Below, one piece after another: positions 47,944 through 57,164 of a DNA stretch of 64,000 bases. Every line of letters starts with the position of its first letter. Position 1 is the stretch's first letter. The DNA is from JBBSEX01 sp038239345 (lineage in GTDB: Bacteria; Acidobacteriota; Terriglobia; Bryobacterales; Bryobacteraceae), in the NCBI GenBank assembly GCA_038239345.1, contig JBBSEX010000017.1:61641-125640 (forward strand), written 5' to 3'. Position numbers and translations under genes: made by a program. The notes under the pieces were generated by a model that saw nothing but the letters and a program-made list of their open reading frames with translations, did no database searches and had not been told where the DNA came from.

Positions 47944-49308
47944 ATGCTGTTCGCTTTTCTTATGATTGCGTCTCTAGTGGATTGGGTACCCTCGCGATGG
48001 TTTTCCGCTGATCCGAAGAGCTTAGATGTCCTGGCGGATACACCGGTCAATTGCTTGCTGGTCGAGTCCGGGCAGTGGTCGGAACTATTCGCGGCTGAAG
48101 CTGCCAGGCGTGGAATCGCTGTCCTGGGCGTGATCCGGCCTGGTGTCGACCCAATTGAGGCAGCCAGAAAAGCGATCGCGCTGCAGCTATCGGGGGTGGT
48201 GCTTGAAGGCAGCTTCGACCCCGCGGTTTCGGCCCGCGTGCGCAATATGCTGTCCGATTCCAGAATCGCCTACGTCGAATTATCCACACGCGCGAAGTTG
48301 CGCTTCGACAGCCGCGATCCCATCCTTGGGACCTATCAAGGTGTCTGGCCGGGCGTACAAGTGCAAGCCGGTGGCGAAACCAAGGCGGCCCCCAGTGGCG
48401 CCCCGTGGATCGATACCAATACAGGCTTCTTACGATTCGCCCGGGCTTCCACCGACTCCACTATTTGGATTGCCAATGGACCTCCCGCCGGTTCGACATT
48501 TCTGCTGGAGCGATATTTGCAAGCCGTTGGCGATGCCGCAATGACGGGCGCGCGTTGGGTAATTTCGCTGGATGAGGATTTCAACAAGCGCCTCTTAGCG
48601 GCCGATCCCGCTGCTGTGAAAGATTGGAAGCAGATCGCCCGGCACCTTCGCTATTTTGAGAATCATAAGGATTGGCGGACGTTGCGCGCGCGTGGCAGCC
48701 TCGCTCTGGTGGAGGATTCCAACAGCGGCGCACTGCTCTCGGGCGGCATTCTGGATATGATCGCCGTGAAGCATACGCCAGTACGCCCAGTGCCGAATCC
48801 GCTGTTGAGTGAAGCCCGGCTCGCCGGATCGAGGTTAGCCGTCAACGTCGATCCCAGTTCGCTCGACGATCGGCAGAAAGATATCCTGAAGGCCTACACA
48901 CGCGCCGGCGGTACGCTTCTTACCGGACCTCCAGGGTGGAAGTTCCCCGCCGTAAAAGACGATGCCATCACGCTTGAAAAGCAAGATTTGGACAAGCTGG
49001 ATGAAATCTGGAAGGAATTAAATTCGCTCACCGGCCGCAGGAACCTTGGCGCACGGCTATTCAACGTCTCCAGCATGTTGTCGAATCTGCAGGAAACACT
49101 CGACGGCAAGCAAGTTGTGCTGCAGCTTGTGAATTACTCGGACTTTCCGGTTGAGAACATCGCCATCCATATTCTGGGCACGTATCACCACGCGAAATTG
49201 TACCGGCCCGACGGCGCGCCGCTGGATCTGGCCTTGTATGAAGTGGAAGAAGGAATGGGCGTGGACATCGAGAAAATGGGCACGCTGGCGACGCTGGTGC
49301 TCGATTGA
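47944..49308 (+). CDS. Hypothetical protein, possibly exported
   Basis: A 454-residue protein that I cannot assign. The N-terminus is hydrophobic (MLFAFLMIASLVDWVPSRW), giving a possible signal or membrane anchor. A Rossmann-like alpha/beta start (LDVLADTPVNCLLVESGQWSELFAAEA, with a fitting turn) and a region at about 245-345 (NVDPSSLDDRQKDILKAYTRAGGTLLTGPPGW) resembling glutamine-amidotransferase-like trimerisation domains of beta-galactosidase-type hydrolases are the main cues. The C-terminal part is Ig-like (VVLQLVNYSDFPVENIAIHILG). TACCCT at 47930-47935 lies 8 nt before the ATG. It lies between potD and the DUF362 gene, but need not be functionally linked. Confidence 0.55.
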   Translation: MLFAFLMIASLVDWVPSRWFSADPKSLDVLADTPVNCLLVESGQWSELFAAEAARRGIAVLGVIRPGVDPIEAARKAIALQLSGVVLEGSFDPAVSARVRNMLSDSRIAYVELSTRAKLRFDSRDPILGTYQGVWPGVQVQAGGETKAAPSGAPWIDTNTGFLRFARASTDSTIWIANGPPAGSTFLLERYLQAVGDAAMTGARWVISLDEDFNKRLLAADPAAVKDWKQIARHLRYFENHKDWRTLRARGSLALVEDSNSGALLSGGILDMIAVKHTPVRPVPNPLLSEARLAGSRLAVNVDPSSLDDRQKDILKAYTRAGGTLLTGPPGWKFPAVKDDAITLEKQDLDKLDEIWKELNSLTGRRNLGARLFNVSSMLSNLQETLDGKQVVLQLVNYSDFPVENIAIHILGTYHHAKLYRPDGAPLDLALYEVEEGMGVDIEKMGTLATLVLD

Positions 49309-49316
49309 AGCGGGCG

Positions 49317-49322
49317 TATAAT
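49317..49322 (+). promoter_or_regulatory. -10 element of the DUF362 gene
   Basis: TATAAT lies 6 nt before the ATG at 49329, inside the tail of the preceding gene region (after its stop at 49308). No good -35 is seen. Another example of the probable leaderless arrangement. Confidence 0.55.
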
Positions 49323-49328
49323 GTGGAC

Positions 49329-50444
49329 ATGACCCGCCGCGAGTTGCTTGCCCTGGCCGCGTCCGCGACTGTATTGCGTGCCGGCGTGAAGCAAGCCCCC
49401 ACGGCACCGGTGGCTGTCGCCCGCTGCACTTCCTACGACGAAAACCTAACGGAAATCTTCAGTACGATGTTCGATCAACTCGGTGGCATTGATCGTCTGG
49501 TGCGCGACAAAACCGTTACTATCAAGTTGAATCTGACAGGTAGCCCGGGGCTCCGGTTTCAAGGTAAGCCGCTCGGTTCGACGCACTACACGCATCCGAA
49601 AACGATCATGGCGATGACGCATGTGCTTGATCGCGCGGGAGCCAAGCGCATTCGTCTGGTGGAGAGCTGCTGGGCGAGTTCCGGCCCCTTGGAAGAGTAC
49701 ATGCTCGATTCCGGCTGGAACGTGCGAACGCTGCAAAGCATATCGCCGCGCCTGGAATTTGAAAACACCAACGCCCTTGGTAAAGGGAAAAAATATAACC
49801 GTCTAAAGACATTGAATGGCGGCTTAATTTATCCGTCATTCGAATTAAATCACGCCTATGAAGACACCGATGTATTCATGTCGATGGCGAAGTTAAAAAA
49901 TCACGCCACGTGCGGTGTCACGTTGTCGATGAAGAACTGCTTTGGCATCACCCCCGCTTCCATTTACGGAGATGACGCAGGCCTTGACGCGCCCAATGAG
50001 AATCCGCAAAAAGGCCGGGGCGCGGTGTGTCACGCCGGGGAGCGGCAGCCCGCCAAAATCGCGCTTGCCGAGAACGATCCGAACTCGCCACGAGATCCGG
50101 GGTATCGCATGCCCCGTATCGTCGCCGATCTTGCCGCCGCGCGCCCAATCCACATCGCGTTTGTCGATGGCGTGGAAACCGTCGCCGGCGGTGAAGGGCC
50201 GTGGATCAAGGGTCTGCGTCTGGTGAAACCGGGCCTTCTGATTATGGGTACGAACGCCGTTACTACCGACGTTGTTTCCACCGCGCTGATGGGCTATGAT
50301 CCGCGGGCGCGGAAAGGTGTGCCGCCATTCGTCGATTGCGACAACACGCTGCTGCTGGCCGAATCGCTCGGCGTCGGCACAACTGACCTGAATCGAATTG
50401 AAGTAACAGGCGTGCCGCTGGCCAAGGCAATTTTCAAGTTCTAA
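49329..50444 (+). CDS. DUF362 protein with twin-arginine signal
   Basis: A 371-residue DUF362 protein. The first residues MTRRELLALAASATVLRA form a Tat signal, so the protein is exported folded. DUF362 landmarks: KLNLTGSPGLRF, THPKTIMAMTHVLDRAGAKRIRLVESCWASSG, LKNHATCGVTLSMKNCFGI, and VDGVETVAGGEGPWIKG with MGTNAVTTDVVSTALMGYDP. No ferredoxin-type cysteine set is visible. The role is unknown. ATG 49329 is preceded at 6 nt by TATAAT; a longer in-frame reading lacks support. The gene stands alone between the hypothetical protein and cdaA. Confidence 0.82.
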   Translation: MTRRELLALAASATVLRAGVKQAPTAPVAVARCTSYDENLTEIFSTMFDQLGGIDRLVRDKTVTIKLNLTGSPGLRFQGKPLGSTHYTHPKTIMAMTHVLDRAGAKRIRLVESCWASSGPLEEYMLDSGWNVRTLQSISPRLEFENTNALGKGKKYNRLKTLNGGLIYPSFELNHAYEDTDVFMSMAKLKNHATCGVTLSMKNCFGITPASIYGDDAGLDAPNENPQKGRGAVCHAGERQPAKIALAENDPNSPRDPGYRMPRIVADLAAARPIHIAFVDGVETVAGGEGPWIKGLRLVKPGLLIMGTNAVTTDVVSTALMGYDPRARKGVPPFVDCDNTLLLAESLGVGTTDLNRIEVTGVPLAKAIFKF

Positions 50445-50500
50445 GCGCCCGGGGCTTGCTACACTAAGGGAGTTGTTTATGTTTCCCGGCGAGTCCACCG

Positions 50501-51358
50501 ATGCCTGCTTTTTTGTCACAATATCTCGGGAACTTCCCGGCGCTTACGCCGACATCCGTCATTGATATTCTGCTGGTTGCATTTCTCGTTTATCAATTCA
50601 TTTCCATCGTAAGAGGGCGCCGCGCCGCCCACATCATGACCGGAATTTGGATTCTGGGAGTGGTGTATCTGGTCGCCCGGCGGATGCATCTGGAATTATT
50701 GCGGTCCATCCTCGAAGCGCTCGCGCCCTATACGGCTTTTGGATTAATCGTGATGTTTCAATCGGAAATCCGGCGATTGCTGGCGCGCATCGGGCGCAGC
50801 CAATTTCTGGCCCTCGGCAAGCGCCTGGAAAGCAAGGAAGTGACTGACGAAATCCTGCTCGCCGTATCGCAAATGGGCGAAAGAAAGATTGGAGCGCTGA
50901 TCGTTATTGAGCGCGATATCGGCTTGCGCACGTTCATTGAAAGCGGCGTGGCGCTGGACGCATTTATATCGCGCGATTTGCTCTGCTCCATCTTTGAACG
51001 GGGCGGCGCCCTGCACGATGGCGCGGCGATTCTCCAAGGTGAGCGGATTGCGGCGGCGGCATGTTTCCTGCCTTTAACGATGAACCCCGGCTTGATGCGC
51101 AAGGTGGGAACACGCCATCGGGCGGCCATCGGAATCACTGAAGAGACCGATTGTATCGCTATCGTGGTTTCCGAAGAAACCGGCCGGCTCTCCATTGCGA
51201 CGTTTGGAGAAATTGAATTTGACGTGTCTCTAAAACGGCTTGAAGATCGTATCACCAAGCACGGCTCGGCGCGCGACAAAAATATTGCCGGTACAGTAAC
51301 CGTGGGGTTGGATGCAGCCGCCGCGCGCCAGGAACGATGGGGTCATGAAAAACGGTGA
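50501..51358 (+). CDS. cdaA: Diadenylate cyclase CdaA
   Basis: Makes the second messenger c-di-AMP from two ATP. The 285-residue protein has three N-terminal transmembrane helices (about 19-95) and a DisA_N cyclase domain (about 105-255) with the catalytic DGA motif (HDGAAIL) and the RHR motif (GTRHRAAIG) intact. The C-terminus after residue 260 is a polar tail. Start ATG 50501 begins MPAFLSQYLGNFP. It overlaps cdaR by GTGA and is followed by glmM, the conserved cdaA-cdaR-glmM arrangement known from Firmicutes, in which GlmM and CdaR modulate the cyclase. Confidence 0.95.
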   Translation: MPAFLSQYLGNFPALTPTSVIDILLVAFLVYQFISIVRGRRAAHIMTGIWILGVVYLVARRMHLELLRSILEALAPYTAFGLIVMFQSEIRRLLARIGRSQFLALGKRLESKEVTDEILLAVSQMGERKIGALIVIERDIGLRTFIESGVALDAFISRDLLCSIFERGGALHDGAAILQGERIAAAACFLPLTMNPGLMRKVGTRHRAAIGITEETDCIAIVVSEETGRLSIATFGEIEFDVSLKRLEDRITKHGSARDKNIAGTVTVGLDAAAARQERWGHEKR

Positions 51359-52014
51359 GCGCCGGATTTCTGTTTGACAATCTCCCTTGGAAATTGCTCT
51401 CGCTGGCCATAGCGGTGGTGCTCTGGTTTGCGATTGTCGATGAGCCGGATCTTGTCACTTCGCAATCGGTTCCCATCCTTTATAAGAGCCTGCCGCCGGA
51501 CCTCGAAATTGGCTCCGACGTGCCTGATCGCGTTCATCTGGAATTACGCGGGCCGGCATCGCGCCTCTCGGCTAATAGCCTAACGGAAACGTCGGTGCTG
51601 CTCGACCTGTCGGGCGTTCATCCGGGCGAACAGACATTTACCATTAGCAGCACTAATATCCGGCTGCAGCCTGGCGTCACCTTCCTGCGATCCGTTCCAT
51701 CGCAATTGCGCTTGCGCTTCGATCACATGGTGTCCAAGGACGTAGCGGTGCAAGTACGCTTTGCCGGACCGCCTCCGGTTGGGTACACAATTGTCAGCAA
51801 ACAGGTGTTGCCCGCGCGCCTGCGAATAGTCGGCGCGGAAAATCGAGTGCAGTTGATCGAATCCGCGCAGACCGATCCAATCGACATCTCGGGTGTAGTC
51901 AGTGAAAAAGAATTTCACGTCCACGCTTATGTTGCCGATCCGCAAATTCGCTTTGAATCGCAACCGGGCGTGTCGGTGCGAGTGCGTTTACAACAGACCG
52001 GGCCGCAGCCTTGA
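51355..52014 (+). CDS. CdaR-like YbbR-domain protein
   Basis: A 219-residue protein with one N-terminal membrane helix (about 12-31, LPWKLLSLAIAVVLWFAIV) and YbbR-type beta modules outside (about 40-130 and 130-210; VPILYKSLPPDLEIG, VHLELRGPASRL and VAVQVRFAGPP). Such proteins act with CdaA and affect c-di-AMP production. It has fewer YbbR repeats than typical CdaR. GTG start overlapping the cdaA stop (GTGA). glmM begins 14 bp after its stop. Confidence 0.85.
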   Translation: MSAGFLFDNLPWKLLSLAIAVVLWFAIVDEPDLVTSQSVPILYKSLPPDLEIGSDVPDRVHLELRGPASRLSANSLTETSVLLDLSGVHPGEQTFTISSTNIRLQPGVTFLRSVPSQLRLRFDHMVSKDVAVQVRFAGPPPVGYTIVSKQVLPARLRIVGAENRVQLIESAQTDPIDISGVVSEKEFHVHAYVADPQIRFESQPGVSVRVRLQQTGPQP

Positions 52015-52028
52015 AACAAGCCAACTAA

Positions 52029-53381
52029 ATGAGAAAACTGTTCGGAACCGATGGAATTCGCGGGGTTGCGGGGCAATATCCGCTTGACCCGAAAACGACC
52101 TTTGCCATAGGGGCGGCGCTAGGTAGCTGGGTCAGCCAGCATCAGTTGGATGCACCGCCCGATGTCGGGCTGGAAGTTGTGATCGGCATGGACACCCGCG
52201 AGTCCGGTCCATCAATTGCCGCCGAAGTGGCGGGTGGCTTGAAGAGTGTCGGCGTGCGGGCCCGTTTTGCCGGGGTCGTCACCACTCCCGGCGTCGCCTA
52301 TGTGGCTTGTAACGGACCGTTCGCGGCGGGCGTCATGATCTCCGCGTCGCACAATCCTTATCAGGATAATGGCATCAAGGTTATCGATCATTCCGGATAT
52401 AAATTGCCGGACGAGCAGGAACTGGCGATCGAAGAAGAGATCTTCGCGCTGCTGACAAAGAACATCGAACCATTCACGGCCGAATTGGCGGTTGATGAGT
52501 CTTTGGATAAATCCTATATCGATTTCCTGGCGTCGACCTTTGGCGGGCGCTTGGACGGGGTGAAACTCGTAGTGGATTGCGCTCACGGAGCGGCGTCGTA
52601 TTTAGCGCCCGAGTTGTTTGAGCGGCTGGGAGCGACGGTTCATCGTGTGGGGTGCGGACCCAATGGGCGCAACATTAATCTGGATTGCGGTTCCTTGCAC
52701 CTCGATGCGATGCGCAAGGAAGTGATGCGTCTGGGTGTAGATCTGGGCATCGCTTTTGACGGGGATGCGGACCGCGCGCTCTTCGTTTCGCGATCGGGAA
52801 AAATCATCGATGGCGATGCGGTTCTATTGTTAACCGGTATCGCCCTGCACAGCCGTGGGCGGCTTGCGGAGAGTGACGGGCAGCCGGTGGTGGTCGCCAC
52901 AGTGATGTCGAATCTGGGCCTGGAGCGGGCACTGGCGGCCCATGGAATCGGTCTCATCCGCACTCCCGTGGGCGATAAATATGTGCTTGAAGAAATGCTC
53001 CGGCGGGGCGCTCCACTGGGCGGAGAGCAATCCGGCCACGTAATTTTTCGCGACTTTGGAACGACCGGCGATGGCATGTTGACCGCGCTCCGCGTGCTGG
53101 AAGCGGGAACCGATCTGGACGCCTTGACGCGTGAGTTGGAGATCTATCCGCAGATGCTGGTGAACGTGCGCGTCAGGCAGCGTAAGCCTCTGGCCGAACT
53201 GCATCGCGTGAATCAGGAAATCCGCGCCGCCGAAGCCGACTTTGGCGACACGGGCCGCGTGCTGGTTCGTTTCTCTGGCACCGAACCGCTGGCCCGAGTG
53301 ATGGTGGAAGGTCCGACGGCGGACAAAGTGAAGCGCCACGTTGACCGCATCGCGCAGGCCATTGAAGCCGAATTGGGCTAG
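52029..53381 (+). CDS. glmM: Phosphoglucosamine mutase
   Basis: Converts glucosamine 6-phosphate to glucosamine 1-phosphate for UDP-GlcNAc and peptidoglycan synthesis. The 450-residue protein opens MRKLFGTDGIRGVAG and carries the catalytic phosphoserine loop with Ser107 (ISASHNPYQDNGIK), the metal loop DGDADR and the late GEQSGHVIF and RFSGTEPLARVMVEG motifs. Third gene of the cdaA-cdaR-glmM module; GlmM is known to bind and inhibit CdaA in some bacteria, so this linkage could coordinate wall synthesis with c-di-AMP. Confidence 0.97.
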   Translation: MRKLFGTDGIRGVAGQYPLDPKTTFAIGAALGSWVSQHQLDAPPDVGLEVVIGMDTRESGPSIAAEVAGGLKSVGVRARFAGVVTTPGVAYVACNGPFAAGVMISASHNPYQDNGIKVIDHSGYKLPDEQELAIEEEIFALLTKNIEPFTAELAVDESLDKSYIDFLASTFGGRLDGVKLVVDCAHGAASYLAPELFERLGATVHRVGCGPNGRNINLDCGSLHLDAMRKEVMRLGVDLGIAFDGDADRALFVSRSGKIIDGDAVLLLTGIALHSRGRLAESDGQPVVVATVMSNLGLERALAAHGIGLIRTPVGDKYVLEEMLRRGAPLGGEQSGHVIFRDFGTTGDGMLTALRVLEAGTDLDALTRELEIYPQMLVNVRVRQRKPLAELHRVNQEIRAAEADFGDTGRVLVRFSGTEPLARVMVEGPTADKVKRHVDRIAQAIEAELG

Positions 53382-53411
53382 CTGCAAGTACAATAGAAGC
53401 AGACCAATCGC

Positions 53412-54362
53412 ATGATCCAGACTTTGTTCGGCAGCACGCCGGAACCGCCTAGCTTACTCGATCGTCTGAAAGCCGGCATCGAGAAAACACGCACTGGCCT
53501 CGCCGATAGACTCGAAGACGCATTCGCCGGCAAAAAAGAAATCGACGCCGACGTTCTGGACGAACTTGAATATGCGTTGCTGACCGCCGACATCGGGCCC
53601 GGCACCACCAGCGAGATTCTGGAACGCCTGCGCCAGCGTATCGATCGCAGGCTGACGGGCAGCATGGTCGACTTGAAACAGTTGATTCGCGAACATCTGC
53701 TGGAAGTGTTACGAGCCGCCGAGCGGCCGATGGCGCACGTGGCGAATCCTCCCGCGGTCGTGATGGTGGTTGGAGTAAACGGCGCGGGCAAAACTACTAC
53801 CATCGGGAAACTGGCTCAGCAATATCACAGCGAAGGCCGCAGCGTTTTGCTTTGCGCCGCCGACACATTTCGCGCCGGAGCGATTGAGCAACTCGTGGTC
53901 TGGGGCGAGCGCAGCCAAACGGAAGTCATCCGCCAAAAAGAAGGGTCGGACCCGAGCGCTGTGATCTTCGATGCGCTACAAGCGGCCAAGGCGCGCAAGG
54001 TGGATTATGTCATCGTCGATACGGCTGGACGGCTGCATACGAAAGATAATCTGATGGCCGAGCTCGAGAAAATGCGCCGCACCGCCGTTCGCGTAATACC
54101 CGGTGCACCGCACGAAGTTCTACTGGTTCTGGATGCCACAACCGGCCAAAACGGCCTGGAGCAGGCACGCAAGTTTACCGAAACCAGTGGCGTCACGGGC
54201 ATTATCCTCACGAAACTCGACGGTACCGCGAAGGGCGGCATTGTCGTCGCGATCTCGCGCGAATTGAATCTTCCGATTCGTTATATCGGAGTGGGTGAAC
54301 AAATTGGCGACCTGCTTCCGTTCGATGCCGCGAAGTTTGTCGATTCCCTTTTCGCTACATGA
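53412..54362 (+). CDS. ftsY: Signal recognition particle receptor FtsY
   Basis: SRP receptor GTPase that docks ribosome-nascent chain-SRP complexes at the membrane. The 316-residue protein has a short N domain (about 10-105) and a G domain with P-loop GVNGAGKTTTIGKLA (about 117-131), DTFRAGAIEQL, DTAGRLHTKDNLM and TKLDGTAKGG. The acidic A domain found in E. coli FtsY is absent, as in many bacteria; the N-terminal amphipathic start may serve membrane binding. Overlaps ribD by ATGA, an uncommon neighbour for ftsY, suggesting co-expression without functional link. Confidence 0.96.
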   Translation: MIQTLFGSTPEPPSLLDRLKAGIEKTRTGLADRLEDAFAGKKEIDADVLDELEYALLTADIGPGTTSEILERLRQRIDRRLTGSMVDLKQLIREHLLEVLRAAERPMAHVANPPAVVMVVGVNGAGKTTTIGKLAQQYHSEGRSVLLCAADTFRAGAIEQLVVWGERSQTEVIRQKEGSDPSAVIFDALQAAKARKVDYVIVDTAGRLHTKDNLMAELEKMRRTAVRVIPGAPHEVLLVLDATTGQNGLEQARKFTETSGVTGIILTKLDGTAKGGIVVAISRELNLPIRYIGVGEQIGDLLPFDAAKFVDSLFAT

Positions 54363-55459
54363 ATCCGCCCTATCTGGAAGAAGCGTTGGAACTCGCCCGG
54401 CGCGGTACGGGTCTCTCGAGCCCCAATCCAGCGGTGGGCGCGATGATCGTGCGCGATGGCATCGTAGTCGGCCGGGGCTTTCATACCTACGGGGGAGTGA
54501 AGCATGCCGAAGTCCTGGCGCTCGAAGAAGCAGGCGACCGGGCTCGCGGCGCCACTTGTTACGTCTCGCTCGAACCTTGCTGCCATCGGGGCCGCACAGG
54601 TTCGTGTACCGCTGCTTTAATTGAAGCCGGAGTGGCTCATGTGATCGCGGCCATGGAAGACCCCAATCCCCTGGTGCGCGGTGAAGGCATGCGCCTTCTG
54701 AGGGCCGCTGGCATTGAGGCCGGAATCGACAACACGTATCGGGACGAAGCCGCCCAGATCAACGAAGCTTTTATCCACTTCATGCAGACAGGCCGGCCGC
54801 TGGTGATGCTGAAAGCGGCTCTGACGTTGGACGGAAAGATCGCCGCGCCGGAAGATAATCGCGGGTGGATCACCAGCGAGCAGGCGCGTCTCCATGTTCA
54901 AACCTTGCGCCACTCCTACGATGCGATTCTCACCGGCATTGGGACGGTTCTCGCCGACGATCCGCTGTTGAACGATCGCACGGGACTGCCCCGGAGCCGC
55001 CCGCTGCTGCGCATTGTCCTCGATTCGCAGTTACGCATCTCACCGCAATCGCGAATGGTGGAAAGTTGTCAAAGCGATGTGCTGATTGTTACCACGACGG
55101 CCGCGTCCGACGAACGGCGGCGGACACTACTCGATCGCGGCGTGCAGGTGCTGGTGCTCGATGGCGCGAATGGGCGCACGGAAATTTCCGGTATCGGCGC
55201 ATACCTGGCCGAGCGGCGCTACCTTTCCTTGATGATCGAAGCGGGCAGCAAAGTGAATTGGGCGGTACTGGAATCGGGACTGGTGGATAAAATTTTCTTC
55301 TATTACGCCCCGAAAATTCTGGGCGGCGTGCAGTCGCTGCCGGTAGCGGGGGGGCCGGGACGTCAGCGGCGGGCCGACGCTTTGCAGTTTCGCAATGTAC
55401 GTCTGCATAGCATCACAGCGGACGAATTCGCCGTGGAAGCCTGGCTGATCAAGGAATAG
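54359..55459 (+). CDS. ribD: Bifunctional riboflavin deaminase/reductase RibD
   Basis: Catalyses the deaminase and reductase steps after GTP cyclohydrolase II. The N-terminal cytidine-deaminase-like domain has the zinc motif with His49-Ala-Glu51 and Cys74/Cys83 (PCCHRGRTGSC; the usual TPPC reads TGSC). The reductase half (about 145-360) keeps RHSYDAILTGIGTVLADDPLL and the pyrimidine/NADPH loops. Length 366 is normal. ATGA coupling to ftsY; ribE follows after 3 bp. Together with ribBA (36942) most of the pathway is in this window, except lumazine synthase (ribH). Confidence 0.95.
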   Translation: MNPPYLEEALELARRGTGLSSPNPAVGAMIVRDGIVVGRGFHTYGGVKHAEVLALEEAGDRARGATCYVSLEPCCHRGRTGSCTAALIEAGVAHVIAAMEDPNPLVRGEGMRLLRAAGIEAGIDNTYRDEAAQINEAFIHFMQTGRPLVMLKAALTLDGKIAAPEDNRGWITSEQARLHVQTLRHSYDAILTGIGTVLADDPLLNDRTGLPRSRPLLRIVLDSQLRISPQSRMVESCQSDVLIVTTTAASDERRRTLLDRGVQVLVLDGANGRTEISGIGAYLAERRYLSLMIEAGSKVNWAVLESGLVDKIFFYYAPKILGGVQSLPVAGGPGRQRRADALQFRNVRLHSITADEFAVEAWLIKE

Positions 55460-55462
55460 ATT

Positions 55463-56077
55463 ATGTTTACCGGAATTGTGGAAGAGGTCGGTTCTGTAGC
55501 GAATCTGGAAGCGCACTCCGCGGGTGCATTTTTGCGAGTGCGTTGCCGTGAAGTGCTCACCGATGCCAGGATCGGCTCCAGCATTTCCGTCAACGGTGTG
55601 TGCCTGACCGTGGTTGAGCTGAACGAAACGTCCTTCGCCGCCGATCTGGCGCCGGAAACGTTGGAACGCACCAACCTGGGCGATCTCCACGCCGATTCCG
55701 TGGTTAATCTGGAGCGGCCCCTCGCTGCCACGGGACGCCTGAGCGGCCACATTGTACAAGGTCATGTCGATGGAACTGGCGAGATGCTGGGCCTCGATTT
55801 TCTGGGCGATGGGAATTGGTGGTTGAAGATTCGTATCCCGCCGGGGTTGGATCGCTATCTGGTCGATAAGGGGTCGGTGGCGCTCGATGGAGTCAGCCTC
55901 ACGATCGCCACTCTGGATGATTGCATCTTGTCGGCCACGATAATTCCCCATACATACGAAAACACAAATTTTCGCGAACACGCAGCGGGAGCGCGGGTAA
56001 ATATCGAGTGCGACATTTTAGCGAAGCATGTAGAAAAACTGCTGGCGCAGGGCACTCCGCTGGCGACGAATAAATGA
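55463..56077 (+). CDS. ribE: Riboflavin synthase alpha chain
   Basis: Dismutates 6,7-dimethyl-8-ribityllumazine to riboflavin. The 204-residue protein has the tandem lumazine-binding repeats: MFTGIVEEVG, SISVNGVCLTVVEL and FAADLAPETLERTNLG in the first, and GHIVQGHVDGTG, GSVALDGVSLTIATL and IIPHTYENTNF in the second. It lies 3 bp after ribD, so the ribDE pair is coupled. Normal length. No FMN riboswitch is recognisable before ribD, as it overlaps ftsY. Confidence 0.96.
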   Translation: MFTGIVEEVGSVANLEAHSAGAFLRVRCREVLTDARIGSSISVNGVCLTVVELNETSFAADLAPETLERTNLGDLHADSVVNLERPLAATGRLSGHIVQGHVDGTGEMLGLDFLGDGNWWLKIRIPPGLDRYLVDKGSVALDGVSLTIATLDDCILSATIIPHTYENTNFREHAAGARVNIECDILAKHVEKLLAQGTPLATNK

Positions 56078-56170
56078 AATTTCTTTCAATTTCGACATTT
56101 GCGCGATCAAGGGTGGGCGTAGTAGCGTCTAAGAGCATGACCTCAACGTCGCAAGGAGATTTTTAAGACC

Positions 56171-56692
56171 ATGTTCAAGCACTGCGCGCTCATCGTTGGT
56201 ATCGGCTTCGCGCTGGGAATCGGTTTCGCACAAGACAGCACCGCCGTGGAGATCAAGAACGCAGCGGGAGATAGCGTAGGCACCGCGACGCTTTCGGCCG
56301 CCAGCGACGGAGCTCAACTGGGCGTCAAAATTGCCGTGGAATTGCATGGCCTGCCGCCTGGCGATCATGCCATCCACCTGCATCAGAATCCCAAATGTGA
56401 GGGGCCCGCATTCACCACCGCCGGACCGCATTTCAATCCCGACCACAAGCAGCATGGCCTGGAAAATCCCAGTGGACCGCATGCCGGCGATATGAAGAAC
56501 ATCACGATAAGCTCCGACGGCGCCGCCAAAGTAACCGTGGTGGCGGCGGACGCAAACTACACCTCGGAGAAGAATTCCATCTTCGCCAATGGCGGCACGG
56601 CGATCGTGATCCATGCCAAAGCCGACGATATGCGGAGCGATCCATCCGGTAACGCCGGCGATCGAATCGCTTGCGGCGTAATTAAGAAGTAG
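56171..56692 (+). CDS. sodC: Exported Cu/Zn superoxide dismutase
   Basis: Removes extracytoplasmic superoxide. The 173-residue protein has a signal peptide (about 1-20, MFKHCALIVGIGFALGIGFA) and the Greek-key SOD fold. Copper/zinc ligands: HAIHLHQNPKC (His pair and disulfide Cys), FNPDHKQHG, GPHAGDM, and VIHAKADD; the electrostatic-loop Arg is in GDRIACGVIK together with the second disulfide Cys. The ribosome site AAGGAG is strong. It stands alone with 93 bp of upstream space. Together with the cytoplasmic Fe/Mn enzyme at 58930 it gives two-compartment protection. Confidence 0.94.
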   Translation: MFKHCALIVGIGFALGIGFAQDSTAVEIKNAAGDSVGTATLSAASDGAQLGVKIAVELHGLPPGDHAIHLHQNPKCEGPAFTTAGPHFNPDHKQHGLENPSGPHAGDMKNITISSDGAAKVTVVAADANYTSEKNSIFANGGTAIVIHAKADDMRSDPSGNAGDRIACGVIKK

Positions 56693-56765
56693 CGCTTCCA
56701 TCTGTTCTCTGTCTGTCGGATCCGGCGCGTACGTTCGCATGCTAAACTGAGTACTCTTTTCGACC

Positions 56766-57164
56766 ATGGAACGCGCCGGTCGCCTCATTGGAAATATAAA
56801 AATGCCGAAGGGCCTCGTGCAGCCGGAACAACTGGCTCGCAAGGCTTGGGCTAACGCTGTCGGCAAGCGGATTGCGGCTCATAGCAGCGCGATTGCACTG
56901 GTGCGTTCGCGTCTAATAATCGAAGTAGAAGACGCCATTTGGCAGCGTCAATTGCATGCGCTGCGCTGGCAGATTCTCAAAAATCTACAGGATGTCTTGG
57001 GACCCGAAATAGTCACCGACCTGGAGTTTCGTCCCGAAAAAGCCCGGCGCCTACCGCAGCGAGCCGAGACCGCGAGATCCGTCTCGATCGACGATGCCGA
57101 TAACATCCAGGATCCTATATTGCGCCGTGTCTATAAGGCGGCGCGCAAGAAAGCTACCGCGTGA
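56766..57164 (+). CDS. DUF721/DciA-like protein
   Basis: A 132-residue protein whose N-terminal part (about 20-90; LVQPEQLARKAWANAVGKRIAAHSSAIALVRSRLIIEVEDAIW with the W-A-x-x-V-G core) matches DUF721/DciA, the helicase loader found in bacteria that lack DnaC/DnaI. The C-terminal 40 residues are basic and poorly ordered. A TACTCT at 56752-56757 lies 8 nt before the ATG. Its stop overlaps the gatC GTG as GTGA, so it is the first gene of a DUF721-gatC-gatA unit. Helicase loading is known for DciA; here it is inferred only from the domain. Confidence 0.78.
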   Translation: MERAGRLIGNIKMPKGLVQPEQLARKAWANAVGKRIAAHSSAIALVRSRLIIEVEDAIWQRQLHALRWQILKNLQDVLGPEIVTDLEFRPEKARRLPQRAETARSVSIDDADNIQDPILRRVYKAARKKATA